Shown: positions 36,278-49,440 of the stretch, in pieces
Numbering within the stretch: the stretch's first letter is position 1
Layout: the number at the start of each line of letters is the position of its first letter
NCBI RefSeq assembly: GCF_020921035.1
Contig: NC_063153.1
Span: forward strand, 9,052,001 to 9,116,000
DNA: 64,000 nucleotides
Direction of reading: 5' to 3'
Source: Rhodamnia argentea
Taxonomy: Eukaryota; Streptophyta; Magnoliopsida; Myrtales; Myrtaceae
Translations under genes and position numbers: made by a program
The notes under the pieces: generated by a model
The model's database searches: none
What the model was told of the DNA's origin: nothing
The model's input: the letters and a program-made list of their open reading frames with translations, nothing else

Positions 36278-37386
36278 TTCCAGACGTGTACACACAACAC
36301 ACACACAAACACAAACACAAACACAAACACAATGGAATTACTTCTCCGAACTGTAGATACTTATAGCATCTTCAATTGCTGTAATCTATAGAGAAAATTT
36401 ATTGTGATTTCTGCATAGAGTATTTTTCTCCTTTCTTTGCTATGCAAATTTACCGAAGTTGGTGAGAAGTTCCTAACCAGCTTCTTTTTCTTCGATTCAT
36501 CAGACCAATCTGCTCTCCGTGCAAAGTTTGTGCATTTGGATCCATGCACAATCACTCGTATTAATAAGCAGATCACTATCTGCATCATGATCAGTTCCCA
36601 AATCCGTAAATTTGTCAAACTAATGTCCTGACTACTCTTTCTAGCGTCCCTAAACCCTTCAAACCCACACCACAAGATCCAAATATAAGAAGAGACTGCT
36701 AATGCTAAACTTGCTTTCTCGAACGATGTTCATACCATTTGGCGCTAGTCTAGAGCCCAAATTCGACTGTTCCACTCCTATGATTTACATCTAAAGTATA
36801 ATCTTCATTGAATTCGTCGGAAACAGGTGCACTGATCATATTGCTGTGATTATACTGGGTCAGCATGTCCGACCAAAAAAAAAATACTGGGTCAGCATAT
36901 CATCTCATATAATTTGTAGTATTTGTGTACTCCAAGTTGGTGGCTTCAATGTGTCCTATGTCGGCATTGCAAGTCAAACTGCATATAGCTTGCTTGTTTT
37001 GGCGGTGCCGTGTGGATGATGGAATTCTCGATCCATTAGATGTATATCCCACCTCGAAGGGGGCTATATGACAAAAGCTTCCAGTTCTAGAGAAATAAAT
37101 CATACTGCACATTTAGCTCTGAGAAATTATCACCCGCCTTCCAAATCGTCCCGGCCACTTGGAATTTCAAATTATTTGCTATTTTAACTAGCATGCACAT
37201 CTGGTGTGACTGTGCTAGCGATGTTTCTATCCCGACAAACAGATCAATTTCCCCAAGAAAAGTTGCATTAGCTTAACATGAATACAACCATGCGAATCCA
37301 ACCTTCCCCAGTAAGCAAAGTTGTCCGACTCTGACTTTCACGTGCCTAATCAGATTGGTGTGTTATGTCTAGGAAGAAGCTAAGGA

Positions 37387-37426
<40 letters not shown>

Positions 37427-39053
37427 CTATATATATATATATACTTGCAAGTTGGCAAATCTGATGCAATGATTTCTGTCTACCTGCACAATTGACGATT
37501 GCCATTTGAATGCACAATCCCTCCGAAAGACGTCTTTTGTCGATGTTTATCAATATTTAAAGTGGCGCACTTATGTTATTTTATGCTGGACACCAAAACC
37601 ACCTGGGATCTAGAGGTATTCACACTTTGAACTTGATGAACTCAAATTGTAAGTCAAAGTTGCGACCTTTCCTGTGTTAGTGTTTAGCCCCTGTTTCCTA
37701 TTGATAATGAATCATGAAAAACAGTTACAGCTTAATAAGACTTATGTTTTTCCATCGTGTCGGGTTGTCCATTCGCCTTGAGCACACTTACTCGTTCTTT
37801 TTTCCTCTCTTTCAGTCTTATTATAACTGGCAACGCTATGGAAATCGAGACCCTTTTCGAAATTTTAAAGATCATACGGACCTTAAGTTGGTTACTGTAT
37901 GGCCCTTTTTCTCGTCTTTCTTAGATAGCGGTTCCGTCCGTTCTCGGAGTTCTTCAATATCTATGACCGTTTCTGTCATCATAAGCATGACTTTCTTTTA
38001 GGGATGCAACCACTTTGCCTAGGACAGTTTGCTTCCAAAGAGCATACCGACAAATTATTCACCCTAGTGATTTTGATAGTGATGGTTCCATCCAAATTTT
38101 TCTGATGGGGAAGGGAAGAGCTCTGAACAAGATAAAACACGGTCAATGAACATTGAGAGGATCTTTTGGAGCCTTCTTTTGGTGTATAATAATGAACCTT
38201 TACAGGTTCATTGTTCTGAAAGTTTGTGCTATCTGCTCGAGATCAGTAACTTTTCGATATATTCTAGTGCAGAAGTTTGACCTTTCCTTGGATTTCTGAT
38301 TAATAAATTGATTAAACAAAACGCAAGTAGGGTAGTGTTAGATATACATATCCATCCAGGGAAACATGGAACTGGGGATACATGCACTGCAAAAAGAGTA
38401 AAGAATCTGTGGGGCTTCAATATGCCTTGCACACTTTCATTCCCTGACTTTTCTATGTCACAGTGTGAAACTAGACTCCCCCACTTACCCACTTTGAGTC
38501 ATTTGGGTCCCTCTTCAAAGTTCTTTTGTCAAAATTTCTTTGTACTAGTGACCTCACTTTCCATGGTAGGACCCTTGGCAACTTAAATCTGCATAATTTA
38601 ATACATGCTCAAGGAATCAAATGTTCCAGGCTCCTTGTTCCACCCATTTGAGCGTTTGTTTCTTTGGAGTCAACAAGAATCATGAGCGCCGGCTCTCCAC
38701 CACTGGTTCATTCTTATCATCAAGATAATTCAGCAAGAAGCATATTCCTAACCATGCACGCAGCAGTTGTACTAGCTTCACATAAACAATTAAGCATCGA
38801 GGGAAAACATTGATCACTTCAGTTGTCCCGGAAGTAGATGAACATTTAAAATATCGAGGAAACTACCATTTCTCCACGGACCCTCCAAAGAACACAGCTT
38901 TCAAGTATCAACTTTTTCTTCTCCTCTCCTTAGACATCCTGTGTCTCACAAGTAGTCCTTCAATTCCGAGAAGAAGATAGCAACAAAAGCGTTCATGCTT
39001 CCTCCACCAATGAATTTGTTTGGAGCCTAGGACTGTTCTTGCCATTGTTTTAA
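36278..39053. other. spacer between the two heparanase-like genes
   Basis: No gene is recognised. It has an (ACAAAC)n stretch at about 36296-36330, a (CT)n(AT)n compound microsatellite at about 37391-37442, and scattered chance frames. It must hold the 3' end of gene A and the promoter of gene B. Confidence 0.5.
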
Positions 39054-41883
39054 ATGTACTGTGGGATGGGGTCTCTGCTTGTTCTTGTGGGGTTGGGTGT
39101 TTTGGTGTTCTGGGCACATCACAACTCCATCTCAGCGGTTTCGCAGAGCACCGGAACTTTGCTCATCAATGGAACAGCATCCGTTGCTAAGACAGACGAT
39201 GATTACATCTGTGCCACTTTGGATTGGTGGCCTACTGATAAATGTGATTATGGCACTTGCAGCTGGGGAAGAGCCACCCTCCTCACTTTGGTATGCCTCT
39301 CTCTCTCTCTCTCTCTGTTCAATTATGTATTGATACTTGCGTCTAGCTCTGGACTCTGCACTCATGCGCAAACAGAGCCACCAAAAGAAAAAAAATTAAT
39401 CAAAGAGAGCATAACTTTCTTTTTGCAAGTCTTGGCTTCTCAATATTGATTTTCTCTCCCCAGGATCTGAACAACACACTTCTGCTAAATGCTGTAAAAG
39501 GTATGTGATTGTGCATGCTGATCCTCATTGAACAATTTCAACATGTCACATCATCTTGGTACTTCAAGATTAAAGTTGTAGATTCTATGCTGTATTGCAG
39601 CTTTTTCACCCCTGAGGATTAGAATGGGAGGGACTCTGCAAGATAAAGTAATATATGAAACACAGGGTGATGAGACACCTTGCAGCATCTTCACCAAGAA
39701 CAGCTCGGAATTTCTTGGTTTCTCACAAGGATGCTTACCAATGGCCCGATGGGACGAGCTGAACTCGTTTTTCAAGCAGACAGGGTAGGCCTAAGGCTGA
39801 GATTTAGTTTACTATTTGTTCTACGTATGGCATTAATTCGAAGCCCCTTGTATCCTAATATCTGAGTACACTGACGTTGCTTTGCATATATTACAGGGCG
39901 GCCGTCACATTCGGGCTGAATGCGTTATACGGCAGGATAATCAGTTCAGACAGTTCTGTTAATATGCCCTGGAATTCTAGCAATGCCAAATCTCTCATTC
40001 AGTACACTGTCAATAAAGGCTACTCTATCCTCGGTTGGGAGCTTGGTAAGCATAGTGGTTCATGTTTCAGCATGGACCAGGAAAGGTGGAAAAGATACGG
40101 TTACGGGCCAGCTTAATATATTACCATATAGTCATCAAATTAACTAACCCTTCGGATATGACAGAGAGACATCAGAATATCAATTCCTGACATTTTTCTG
40201 TAGTGTTTTCTCAACAGTGAAGTGTTGTGTCTCTGAAATCTGTGCTTGTCTTGCTGGTTAGGCAATGAACTAAGTGGAAATGGAGTTGGAGCAAGAGTTT
40301 CAGCCCACCAGTATGCATCAGATATAAAAACCCTTCAACACCTAGTGGATGATATATATGCAGGTTTTGAAGTTAAGCCACTGGTCCTAGCACCAGGAGG
40401 ATTCTTTGATGCAGATTGGTTTGCCGATTTTGTAGAACAAACAAGTAAAACTCTTCAAGTTGTCACCCACCACATTTATAACCTTGGTCCAGGTAATATC
40501 ACTTCAGAATCAAAGCTTTGCTGTACTATACTATTTTGAGACAATGTGCATCAGCTTCATCAAGTTGAACTGATTTATGTAGGAGTCGATGACCACCTTA
40601 TTCAAAAGATCCTCGATCCTTCTTATCTTGATGGGGAGGTGCAAACATTCAGCAGCCTTTGGACTCTTCTAAAGAATTCTGGAACTTCGGCAGTTGCATG
40701 GGTTGGTGAAGCCGGAGGCGCTTATAATAGCGGCCGCAACCTTGTCACTAACTCCTTTGTTTTTAGTTTCTGGTAAAATAGAACTGCCACGCATAACTAC
40801 TTTTATTGGTGATTCTGATGAGAGATCATGACACTAAGAATTTTTATGTCATCTGTCTTGTATAGGTATTTGGACCAACTAGGAATGGCGGCCACTTCCG
40901 GTACAAAAACATACTGCAGACAGACATTGATTGGTGGAAACTATGGCTTGCTAAACACTGAAACATCCCAACCAAACCCAGATTACTACAGGTTGGTTAG
41001 TCATGAGATTTTAGCTTAAGACCTTAATCCAACTCAACTATTACCTAGATAAAATGAAAGGAAAGGGGTAAAAGAAGCTATCCTAATAGCCCTCTCTCTT
41101 TTTTGATATATTCCAGACGAAAATATTGGATCTCTAATACTACACAATGAAAAACAGTTAGTTGAGTGGTAATGGAATAGCTTTGCCGGAGGAGACTGTA
41201 AACTAAGAAATAATCAGCTTTTGACAGTGTAGAGGCCGGTCCGAATCCAAAGTTGAAAAGCAAACTGACAATCTTATTGTGCTAAATGAACAAACTAATT
41301 GAACGTTCAAGCTGATGCCGATACGTCACTAGTGCTCTGCAGTGCTCTTCTTTGGCATAACTTGATGGGAAGCGATGTTTTATCAACTAGCTTCTCGGGC
41401 ACTGATAAGATTCGCGGTTATGTTCATTGCTCAAAAAACTCTGTAAGTGTCTTCTGCTCTCAAAACAAGGGATAGACCATTATAGTTGGGTTATATGCTG
41501 TTTCTTGATATCAACAGCCTGGGATCACTTTGCTGCTGATCAACCTTGATGGCAACACAACTGTCCAAGTTCACGTTTCGACTGGAAATGTAGCCAGTAA
41601 TTTGAAACAAGAGAGCCAAACTCGCAGGACAAAATTTGCCAAAATGTCAAGAGGGTCATCTAGTGATGGGAACATCAGAGAAGAGTATCACTTGACTGCT
41701 AAAGAAGGAAATATACAGAGCCAAGTCATGCTTCTCAATGGAAAAGTTCTAAACACAGATTCATCTGGCAATATTCCTTCCTTAGATCCAATACATGTAA
41801 GCAACTCAGATCCGATTACGGTGGCTCCATTCTCCGCTGTATTTGCTCGGATTCCTAGCACGAATGTCACTGCATGCCAATAG
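39054..41883 (+). CDS. GUS3: heparanase-like protein 3 type, GH79, gene B
   Basis: Tandem paralogue of gene A with identical exon plan: 39054-39290, 39464-39500, 39601-39784, 39897-40045, 40262-40492, 40583-40772, 40866-40991, 41343-41442, 41518-41883. Exons 2 to 8 have exactly the same lengths as in gene A. The joined frame gives 539 aa. The N-terminus has a signal or anchor (LLVLVGLGVLVFWAHH). The canonical CATLDWWPTDKCDYGTCSWG is intact. Catalytic Glu residues sit in GNELSG and WVGEAGGAYNSG. C-terminal beta-sandwich motifs ITLLLINLDGN and REEYHLTA are present. All introns are GT-AG, unlike gene A. Expected to act in the wall, apoplast or secretory path, based on the family. Confidence 0.95.
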
Positions 41884-42495
41884 TGCAGTACAGGACCACA
41901 GGCGCAGTGAACTTGCTATTTGTAATGGTAATTCTGAGGTGACCATAGCAGATAATTAATTCTTGAAAAGATTGTGACAAGCACCGGCAAAATTGAAACA
42001 GTCGCGAGTGAAGGCCAGTTAATTCATGTTTTGAGTTCAAATCCAGAGCGCTAATGACATGTGAACTTAAGCCTCTTTCTCCCTATCGGTAAATTGAATC
42101 ATCACCAACAAAAATAAAGAGCCTTTCCTCATACACCCATCAGACATTAGCAGCAAGCTTCATAGAAGTGACTCAACTCCTGTATATCACCCCCTGTTTT
42201 GTGGCTACTAGAACAACGCAGCAGAGCTACAAATCTATATGAAGAAGGTACACGTTTGGTGAGTCTCCCAAAAGTATGCCTCAAGCATCAAGCTAAACAA
42301 CTTCATCCCTAAAGTAACCTCCAAGAACCAAACATCCACTAAGCGGTTCAAGAGAAAATGCTTCAGAAATGCTTTTAGATCCTCTATTCAGTAAAACTTC
42401 TTGACAAGTAAACTTTCGGCCACGTGATTCCTGTAGATGATTTTGAAATGCCATCCAAAGAGAATGATAGATTCCTGGTAATCAGACTGCACTAT
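41884..42495. other. convergent 3' spacer between gene B and EMC7
   Basis: About 610 bases between two convergent stop codons. It holds the 3' untranslated ends of both genes. No further gene is seen. Confidence 0.6.
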
Positions 42496-44957
42496 TTAGT
42501 TGCTCCTTGCCGCTCCAGGCAACAAGTTTGACAGAGATGGAACTCCCTGATTCCTCATCTCTTCTTGTGCTCGCCTCATTTCTTCAGGATCTATTACCAT
42601 GAACAAGCAAATTAATAAAAGGACAAACAAGATGATATGTGCTTGCAAGCCAACTCAACTGGAAATCAATTAAAAGGCTCAAATATTCATTTAATATCAC
42701 TAGGTTGCTAGCAAATTTCGTGATGCACACCAACAATTGCATATCCTCAAGATCATTATGGTGGGATAACGCTATCTGGAAATGAGTGCTTACCCATGTT
42801 CTCAACTAATTTCGGCATTAGGAAAACGACAACCAGCATGAACCCAACCATCAGACCCATCGGGCTCTTCACCAGGGACATTAACGAGAAGGGTTCTCTA
42901 ATCTGTTGAAAATCAAGATTTGAAGGGAAGAAGTTAAAACATCGTAACTAGAAATCAATAAGACCAGGCTCTGATCAAATCAACCTCATAGTACTGTTCC
43001 TCTCTCAACGGCTCTAAAACCAACTCATTCAAGATCCTCCTATTCTCCGTCAGGGCAGCCTGTACCTTGCCAGGATTCCTAGCACTGACATCAACTCGTA
43101 CCTGAGCATTTATAAAAACATTGAAGTCAGACAGTGATCGGAACTTGGTGGATAACTAGCAAATCAAGATCATACCCACCGGTGAAAAGAAATATCCAAT
43201 GGAGGCCACCTCAATCAGATGTGTCCCAGCCGAGATGTTATGGCTTTTTCGAAGTATAAATTAAGGAACATTCTCATGCCAAACACTATCAGATACAAGT
43301 GTATGGCCATCATCTTCGCCCATATCAGCTTGTGACAATTGAAGTAAAACTTGAAGGAGGTAATAGGGCAAGTCATGTTAACATTAGAGAAAGGAGCCCT
43401 GCATTCACTTTTTTCCAAAAAAAGGCATAAGAATTTACATGGAACAAAGCAGGATATGCCGAAGGTGTAATAAGAAGCATCGAGGGAAAAAACTACAGTT
43501 TAAGAAGAGGATACAATGAAAAATATCCATCTGGTCTGAGGAAAGTAATTTTCTTGCCACCATTAAGGATAACTTTAGCATCTGAAATCTTTCCCATAAG
43601 ACCAAATGTCCTCACACCAGCTCCTGCCAAAGCATTAGTAATTTCGGGTGAAGAGGCAAGGAAGGATGGTTGCATTGAAAGGAAGATCAAATGGATAGTT
43701 CTTGAAATTGAGAACTAAAACTGGAAGGATCAAAATCTTCCAGTGAAAACTATTTGCACCGTCCCTCAATCGACAAAACAGGGAGAATATACATTTTAGA
43801 CAACCAAAATTAGCCAACTATCTCCACTTTAAGTAACTAAGCAGGGTAGACTTCTGAGCACCGTTACCTTTCTATAACTTCCCTTCTAGTTCTATCACAC
43901 ATGATAGACTTATTTGCAGCAAGATTAGACATTTCTGTCTCTTCCATGATGGAAAAATGTGTAATTTCACCATTACATGATTCCAAATAACTGACGAGCT
44001 TATAACTGATCGGCAGTAAAATTTATTATCTATCAGCCAAATACTAACAGCCCCATATTAATCTACATGTACAGAAGATGTCATCAAACATAATAGCCTG
44101 AAGCAAGCATCGGATAGTTGCTCTAAACATAATACTATGGTGAAAACATGACTGAGTGCCAAACAATTTCTTTGAACTTAGCAATACCTGCCTTATCCCA
44201 ACCCCAACAGTTCTCAAAGACCTACGAATACACTCATGCCCCAACTTGATAAATTCCCAATGCTACCTTTTGTAGTAGCTCATACTCTCCCTGGTCTTCA
44301 CTATCGCATTGTCTGTCTTGAACATGGATAGACACATGTGGCTGAAACATAAAGTTCTAATATGCCCTTTAACTTTACGAGGTTCCAGAGGCAAGAATCA
44401 AGCATTCAGCAAATTCTACCCAAAACAATACTCACAAGCTACCATCAGAATCAGACTCCAACAAAAACGAAAACTTCCGGGCACAGAGCAACAAATTAGC
44501 CAACAAAATTCAATAGAAGGATAACCCAAGGGCAATCCAACATCGTACCAGGGATCCTAACGCGGCCATTGATCGTGAAACCATCAGCAGACCTGCAAAA
44601 CGAGGACGGACCCAACCACATTAAAAACAGCTAATCGAAAGAGAAGCAGCAGACTTAATTTGGAACCAAAAAAAAAAAAAAAAAAAGGAGAAACGGAATA
44701 CAGTTCAGACAAGAAGCATAATTCTTCGGTCTACATAATTTCTGTGCCCATTCAGTTCGAGTCTTCGATCGGGTCAGGAAGGAACAAAAGTAGATCAAAA
44801 AAGAAGAGGAAAAAAACAGAAATTTAAGCTTCGGAGAGTAATTGGATGAGGAAAAATCATACCCGGATGAAACAGCAGCTCCGACGGAGAGAATGAGGAA
44901 GAAGAAAGAAGCTGAGAGCGCGAATAGAAGCGGTCGAGATCTCGCGTTCGGAGCCAT
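42496..44957 (-). CDS. EMC7: ER membrane protein complex subunit 7
   Basis: EMC7 is a lumenal-domain subunit of the ER membrane protein complex, which inserts tail-anchored and multipass membrane proteins. Seven exons: 44863-44957, 44549-44592, 43515-43623, 43180-43243, 42985-43101, 42794-42902, 42496-42590. They join in frame to 210 aa, close to the family's usual length. A signal peptide covers residues 1-27 (LLFALSASFFFLILSVGAA). The lumenal beta-sandwich domain includes DGFTINGRVRIPG, KVILNGGKKITFLRPDGYF, GTHLIEV and SPVRVDVSARNPGK. A transmembrane helix follows (PMGLMVGFMLVVVFLMP), then a cytosolic tail with DPEEMRRAQEEMRNQGVPSL. The start at 44957 was chosen because the signal peptide begins there; an upstream in-frame ATG would add a non-conserved leader. 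The final stop is TAA at 42496-42498. Confidence 0.95.
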
Positions 44958-46440
44958 CGCAGGAGAGAGACACACGGTTGCAAACGTTGGAGCCTTGACT
45001 CTTATTGCGCGTAAAGCAAGAGAGGAGTCCATTTCGGGCCTAAGATGGGCCTGAACACGGACATGAAATGAGCGTTGGACGCACAATTTGGGCTTGAAAC
45101 TCTTCGTTTTTGTTCCTTTGAAAAAAAAACATGTTTTGTCCTAAGAAAAAATTCAAATTATTGTTCTCGCTTTAAAGCTTAAAAAATTAATCCTAGTATT
45201 TTTTTTTGGGTCCAATAATCCTAGTATTTTTTTTTTGGTCCAAATAATCCTAGTATTTGATAAGGTCAGTTTTACGCAAAACCCAATAACAGCGGGACAA
45301 TGAGCCCGTTTGTGATTGCGGCGGAAAGGACAAAGCGGCGGCAGAGGCCCAGAGAGGGAATGGGGATAATAGGGTTAGGTTTGGATTTTTGAGTTTAGGC
45401 TCGTCAAATAGCACGACTTTACGGAATCTATAACTTACTCGATAAAAATTCAAAAAATAGATTGCTAAAGCATTAAACAAAAGATTGTTTGATAATAGCT
45501 TAAAGTACAACATCAAATGTCATTAGCCCTTTAGGAAGAACATGCTTTATCCCGTTGATTATGGGTTCCCATTCGGTGCCTTAATTATCTTTAAGTATTG
45601 ATGACCCATCGAGGAATTAATTAGCTTCACAACTAACCTTTTCACATGAATCAACGGTTCAGATGATCGAACAAACAAATAGGAGGGCTGATGGAGATGG
45701 GTAGAGGATCTCCATCCAGCTCTTTGCCAATTATCGGACTGCGAATGATATGGGTAAGCCCTAAAAAAAATCCATTTGGTGTATGTTCATTATGTATTCG
45801 CCCATTGAACGCCTATGAATATTTTACTTAATCGAATAGTTTAAGTGAAATGAGCATTATCAAATATAGATTTAATTTTATAAGATTTTGACTTTTCTCT
45901 TATGCAGTACTTAATTAATAGAATTATCCATCTCGATTTTACTTTAGAAAATAAGTAAGAGGCAAAAAAGTTTCCAACATAATTATGGTAAGAGAAAATG
46001 AGGGGGCTTTTTTCAAAAATAGGTCCAAATTTTTTTTACCAAATTCGGTTTAATTCTTTTTTGTTTATCAATTGGGCCCGTACGGCTGTCCAAGTGCCGC
46101 ATGGGCCCCGTGCGGCCCTTTTTTTGTTTTTTTTTTAATTTTTTTTTACGCTTTTTAAATTATTTTATATTTATAACATTCATATTTATATAACTTTGTA
46201 AAATATAATTTTTATTTTATTTTGAAGTCTATTTTTATAACATAATTATCTGTAATAAATTGATAGTATTTATGTTATTAATCTATTTAGTATGTAAACA
46301 ATTGATAAAAAATATTCATAAAACTTCAAAATAATTAATTTATGTTATTAACTATATATCTTAATAAAAATTTCAATTTATTATTGATAATTATGTTATA
46401 AAAATAAGCTTCACATTATGTTTGTTTCATGTCTTAACAA
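44958..46440. other. EMC7 upstream region and AT-rich spacer
   Basis: Immediately upstream of EMC7 there is a short GC-richer leader. From about 45120 to 45260 the phrase AATCCTAGTATTT is repeated three times. 46100-46430 is very AT-rich. No other gene is seen. Confidence 0.5.
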
Positions 46441-46839
46441 AAAAGGACTCGGGGATTAAAGCTTTGAGAGATCCAAAAAGAGACGCCAATCTAACAAACA
46501 AATAATTCTTCATTGCTGCTTTGCTCCTGCTCTTAGGATGCAAGAGTCAATGTTGTATCTAATTAGATAGTGAGATGCTTACATGGCAAGGAGAACTAAT
46601 GTGAGCTTTCTAAATGGGGTAAGCATCAATATAAGTGGAGGTTTTAGATTCTGGAGAGAGAAAATTCTTTGGAACCGGAGATCCTTGAACTTGCTTATCA
46701 TTATTCTCCGGGTAATTGCTTGGTTGTCCACTATCAAGTCCAAGTTTCTTTGTTCTAAAAGGTAATAAAGTATTCACATAGAACTACATGACAGTCAACT
46801 TTGTGTGGAGCTTGGTAATGATATTGCTAAATACCGTTG

Positions 46840-47110
46840 TAGCCTGTCTTGTTAAAATGAAGTGGTGGGGCACCGAGTTTGCGTTCCTGCCGTTCCATTA
46901 GATGCTAGCAGGAAATCCTGCTATAGGTTCATCTCTTTTCAATAGATGATCAATCCGCTTTCGCGGAGGCTAAGTCAGTATCTTATCAAACTTTCTTTGG
47001 CCTCATCGGATGTTGTTTCCTAACCATAGAAAGCGAAGCACTTTGGGAAGTCAACATGTACTAATCGCTCCTCCGCACTCCACCCTCGCCCCCTATTTGA
47101 GTGAGCTTGG
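46840..47110. other. GC-balanced block, possible organelle-derived insertion
   Basis: Composition is more even than the flanks, and the text (for example CCGCTTTCGCGGAGGCTAAG and CTCCGCACTCCACCCTCGCC) looks to me like plant mitochondrial intergenic DNA. No organelle gene is recognised, so this is a weak impression. Confidence 0.2.
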
Positions 47111-47668
47111 AAGAAATTTGCAGAATTTGGTTAGGTACCAATAAGGGGGGACCGTGTCATGTGACCAATATAAGCTAGACTTTGAAGCAAATCCAAGATT
47201 TCATAGAAGGAGAAATCAACATGGTGGATGAGCAGGAAGCACCTAAGAACCCCAACGTATTAGATTTTTTTTTTTAAGAACTCGCTCTCTAGTCACACTC
47301 TGGTCTCAACATGCTAGGCCGAGGTAGTGTCCGATTTTCTGAAACTAACCAAAATCAATAAATAGGGAGAGAGTAGTTAGATAGGAAAAGTAATCAATTG
47401 ACGAAGTTCATGCCACGACGATCTATATGGAAGAGCAATATCGTTGATGCATTCCTGTTGAGAAAGTTTTCTATTTTCTTATATTCTCCAACTCTAGATG
47501 AGTTTGAGACATTATATTGCGCTCCTAAGGGAGAACTTGGACACTTGGTATGATCGCTAGAAAGTATTAAAAGTATATTCTGTTCGTGTATTGGCTAGCA
47601 CGTTATTCAACATTGGTTAATTCTTTCACTCTTGCTCTTCTTCCTTGTGCATTGAGAACCTCATGCCT

Positions 47669-47790
47669 ATTTCTTTCTTTGAAAGACAATGTTAGCCTTC
47701 TAACTAATAAAGTGAATTGCTGTCTTCCTTTCATCCTATGTGGGATGCAAAAAAGACAATATTTTGTTTGTTTTTAAACAAACTTCAACA
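47669..47790 (-). repeat. start of the 3' LTR of the right copia element
   Basis: On the minus strand TGTTGAAGTTTG follows a polypurine tract at 47791-47803 (AAAGTGGGGGAT). About 110 bases of it match 53472-53585 with roughly five differences. Beyond 47669 the match to the upstream LTR ends, so this LTR is rearranged or truncated. Confidence 0.75.
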
Positions 47791-48399
47791 ATCCCCCACT
47801 TTGTTTGTAAAACAAAATTATGAAACAAAATTTCTATAAAAAATACAGCCAACATTTCCATGAGATTAACACACTTGTATAAAGGTCTTTTTCGAGTTAA
47901 ACCTTTATTTAATGCAAGTATCTCAAAACTCTATCAAAGTTATAAGTAGCTTAGCTTTAAACTTGTTACTCTAAATAATAGAATCGAACATACCGCATAT
48001 ATACTAACCTCTTGTTTCAGCGAGAAGTTCATAATTACTAGCACTATTATGGCCTTGTGCTTCTTCTTGTTTCATAAGCTCTCTAGAAAGTAACCCAAAC
48101 TTTCGTAAGAAGTGGCACTACTTCTAAGCCAATGTAGGTGAAGTATTACCACGTGTTTCCGTTACTAATAAACACTCTACTAAATTGTTTTATACTTCAT
48201 TAAGAGTATAGCTCAGCCTCTAAAACGTAACGGATGATATTGATTTCTCATGTTTGGGCTAATGTCGGTATCAAACAATTACTTTCAATAACTTGTTTTT
48301 ACCCATTAAACCTTATAACTAGTGATGTGCTAGTATTATGTTGGGTTACCATTACTGTTGATTTTAATCAAAGGGTTTCAGCCCAATTTCTTTTGAGGT

Positions 48400-48740
48400 C
48401 ACCTTTACCACATCTCTTGGAAGAGCCTTTGTAAATGGATCAATTAGATTCTTGCTTGACCTCACGTAAACAATTGTTATAGTACAATCATGAATCAATT
48501 GTTTCATGTACTCATGTCTTAGATTGATATATCTAGACTTATCATTATAAATGCTACTATAAGCCTTTGCTAAAGTAGCTTAATTGTCACTGTGAATAGA
48601 AATAGGAGGCATAGGACTAGGTCATAATTTGATGTCTATCAACAAATTTTTTATCCATTCAACCTCTTTCCCACTTGCTGCTAAAGCAATAAATTCGGAT
48701 TCTATAGTTGAGTGAGTTATGCATATTTGTTTCTTGCTCG
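48400..48740 (-). pseudogene. copia RNase H remnant
   Basis: On the minus strand the domain is readable as ESEFIALAASGKEVEWIKNL, then YINLRHEYMKQLIHD, then KNLIDPFTKALPR, with at least two in-frame stops between. The metal-ligand Glu region and the closing tail are recognisable. Confidence 0.8.
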
Positions 48741-48741
48741 C

Positions 48742-49440
48742 CTAAGAAACAACACATCCACCTAACATGAAGATCCATTCAAAAGTGGAATGTTTATCTC
48801 CCACACTAGAAATCCAACTAGCATCGGTGTATGCTTCTAATACTGCCGGATAATTATTATAGAACAATCCCAAATTTTTAGTTCTCTTAAGATACCTAAA
48901 AATTATAGTAATTGCATTCCAATGTTCTATATTTGGATTGCTAGTGTATCTACTCAACTTACATACCGAAAAAACAATATCGGGTCTAGTACAATGCATC
49001 GCATACATTAAAGACCCTATAGCACTCGCATATTCAAGTTGTGCTACTGCTCTATTAGTGCTATAATTTAATTTGATACTGGTATCATACGGAATACTTG
49101 TTTCTTTGAAACCAAGATGTTTAAATTTATCTCCCACACTAGAAATTCAACTAGTATTGGTGTATACTTCTAATACTGCCGGATAATTATTATAGAACAA
49201 TCCCAAATTTTTAGTTCTCTTAATATAACTAAAAATTATAGTAATTGCATTCCAATGTTCTATATTTGGATTGCTAGTGTATGTACTCAACTTACATACG
49301 GAAAAAACAATATCGGGTCTACTACAATGCATCGCATACATTAAAGACCTTATAGCACTCACATATTCAAGTTGTGCTACTGCTCTATCAGTACTATAAT
49401 TTAATTTGATACTGGTATCATACGGAATACTCGTTTCTTT
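48742..49440 (-). pseudogene. copia reverse transcriptase C-terminal part, tandemly duplicated
   Basis: Two copies of one coding segment lie in tandem. Both contain SLMYAMHC(T/S)RPDIVFSVCKLS, HWNAITIIF and FYNNYPAVLE. The period is 333 bp (48798 and 49131 are equivalent points), a multiple of three, so the frame could pass through if other damage were absent. The inner copy is followed by an in-frame stop. Confidence 0.88.

Noticed and set aside
44655..45086. 143-codon form of EMC7 exon 1 with an upstream start
   Set aside because: The extra N-terminal residues precede the signal peptide and look like 5' leader; the start at 44957 places the signal peptide first.
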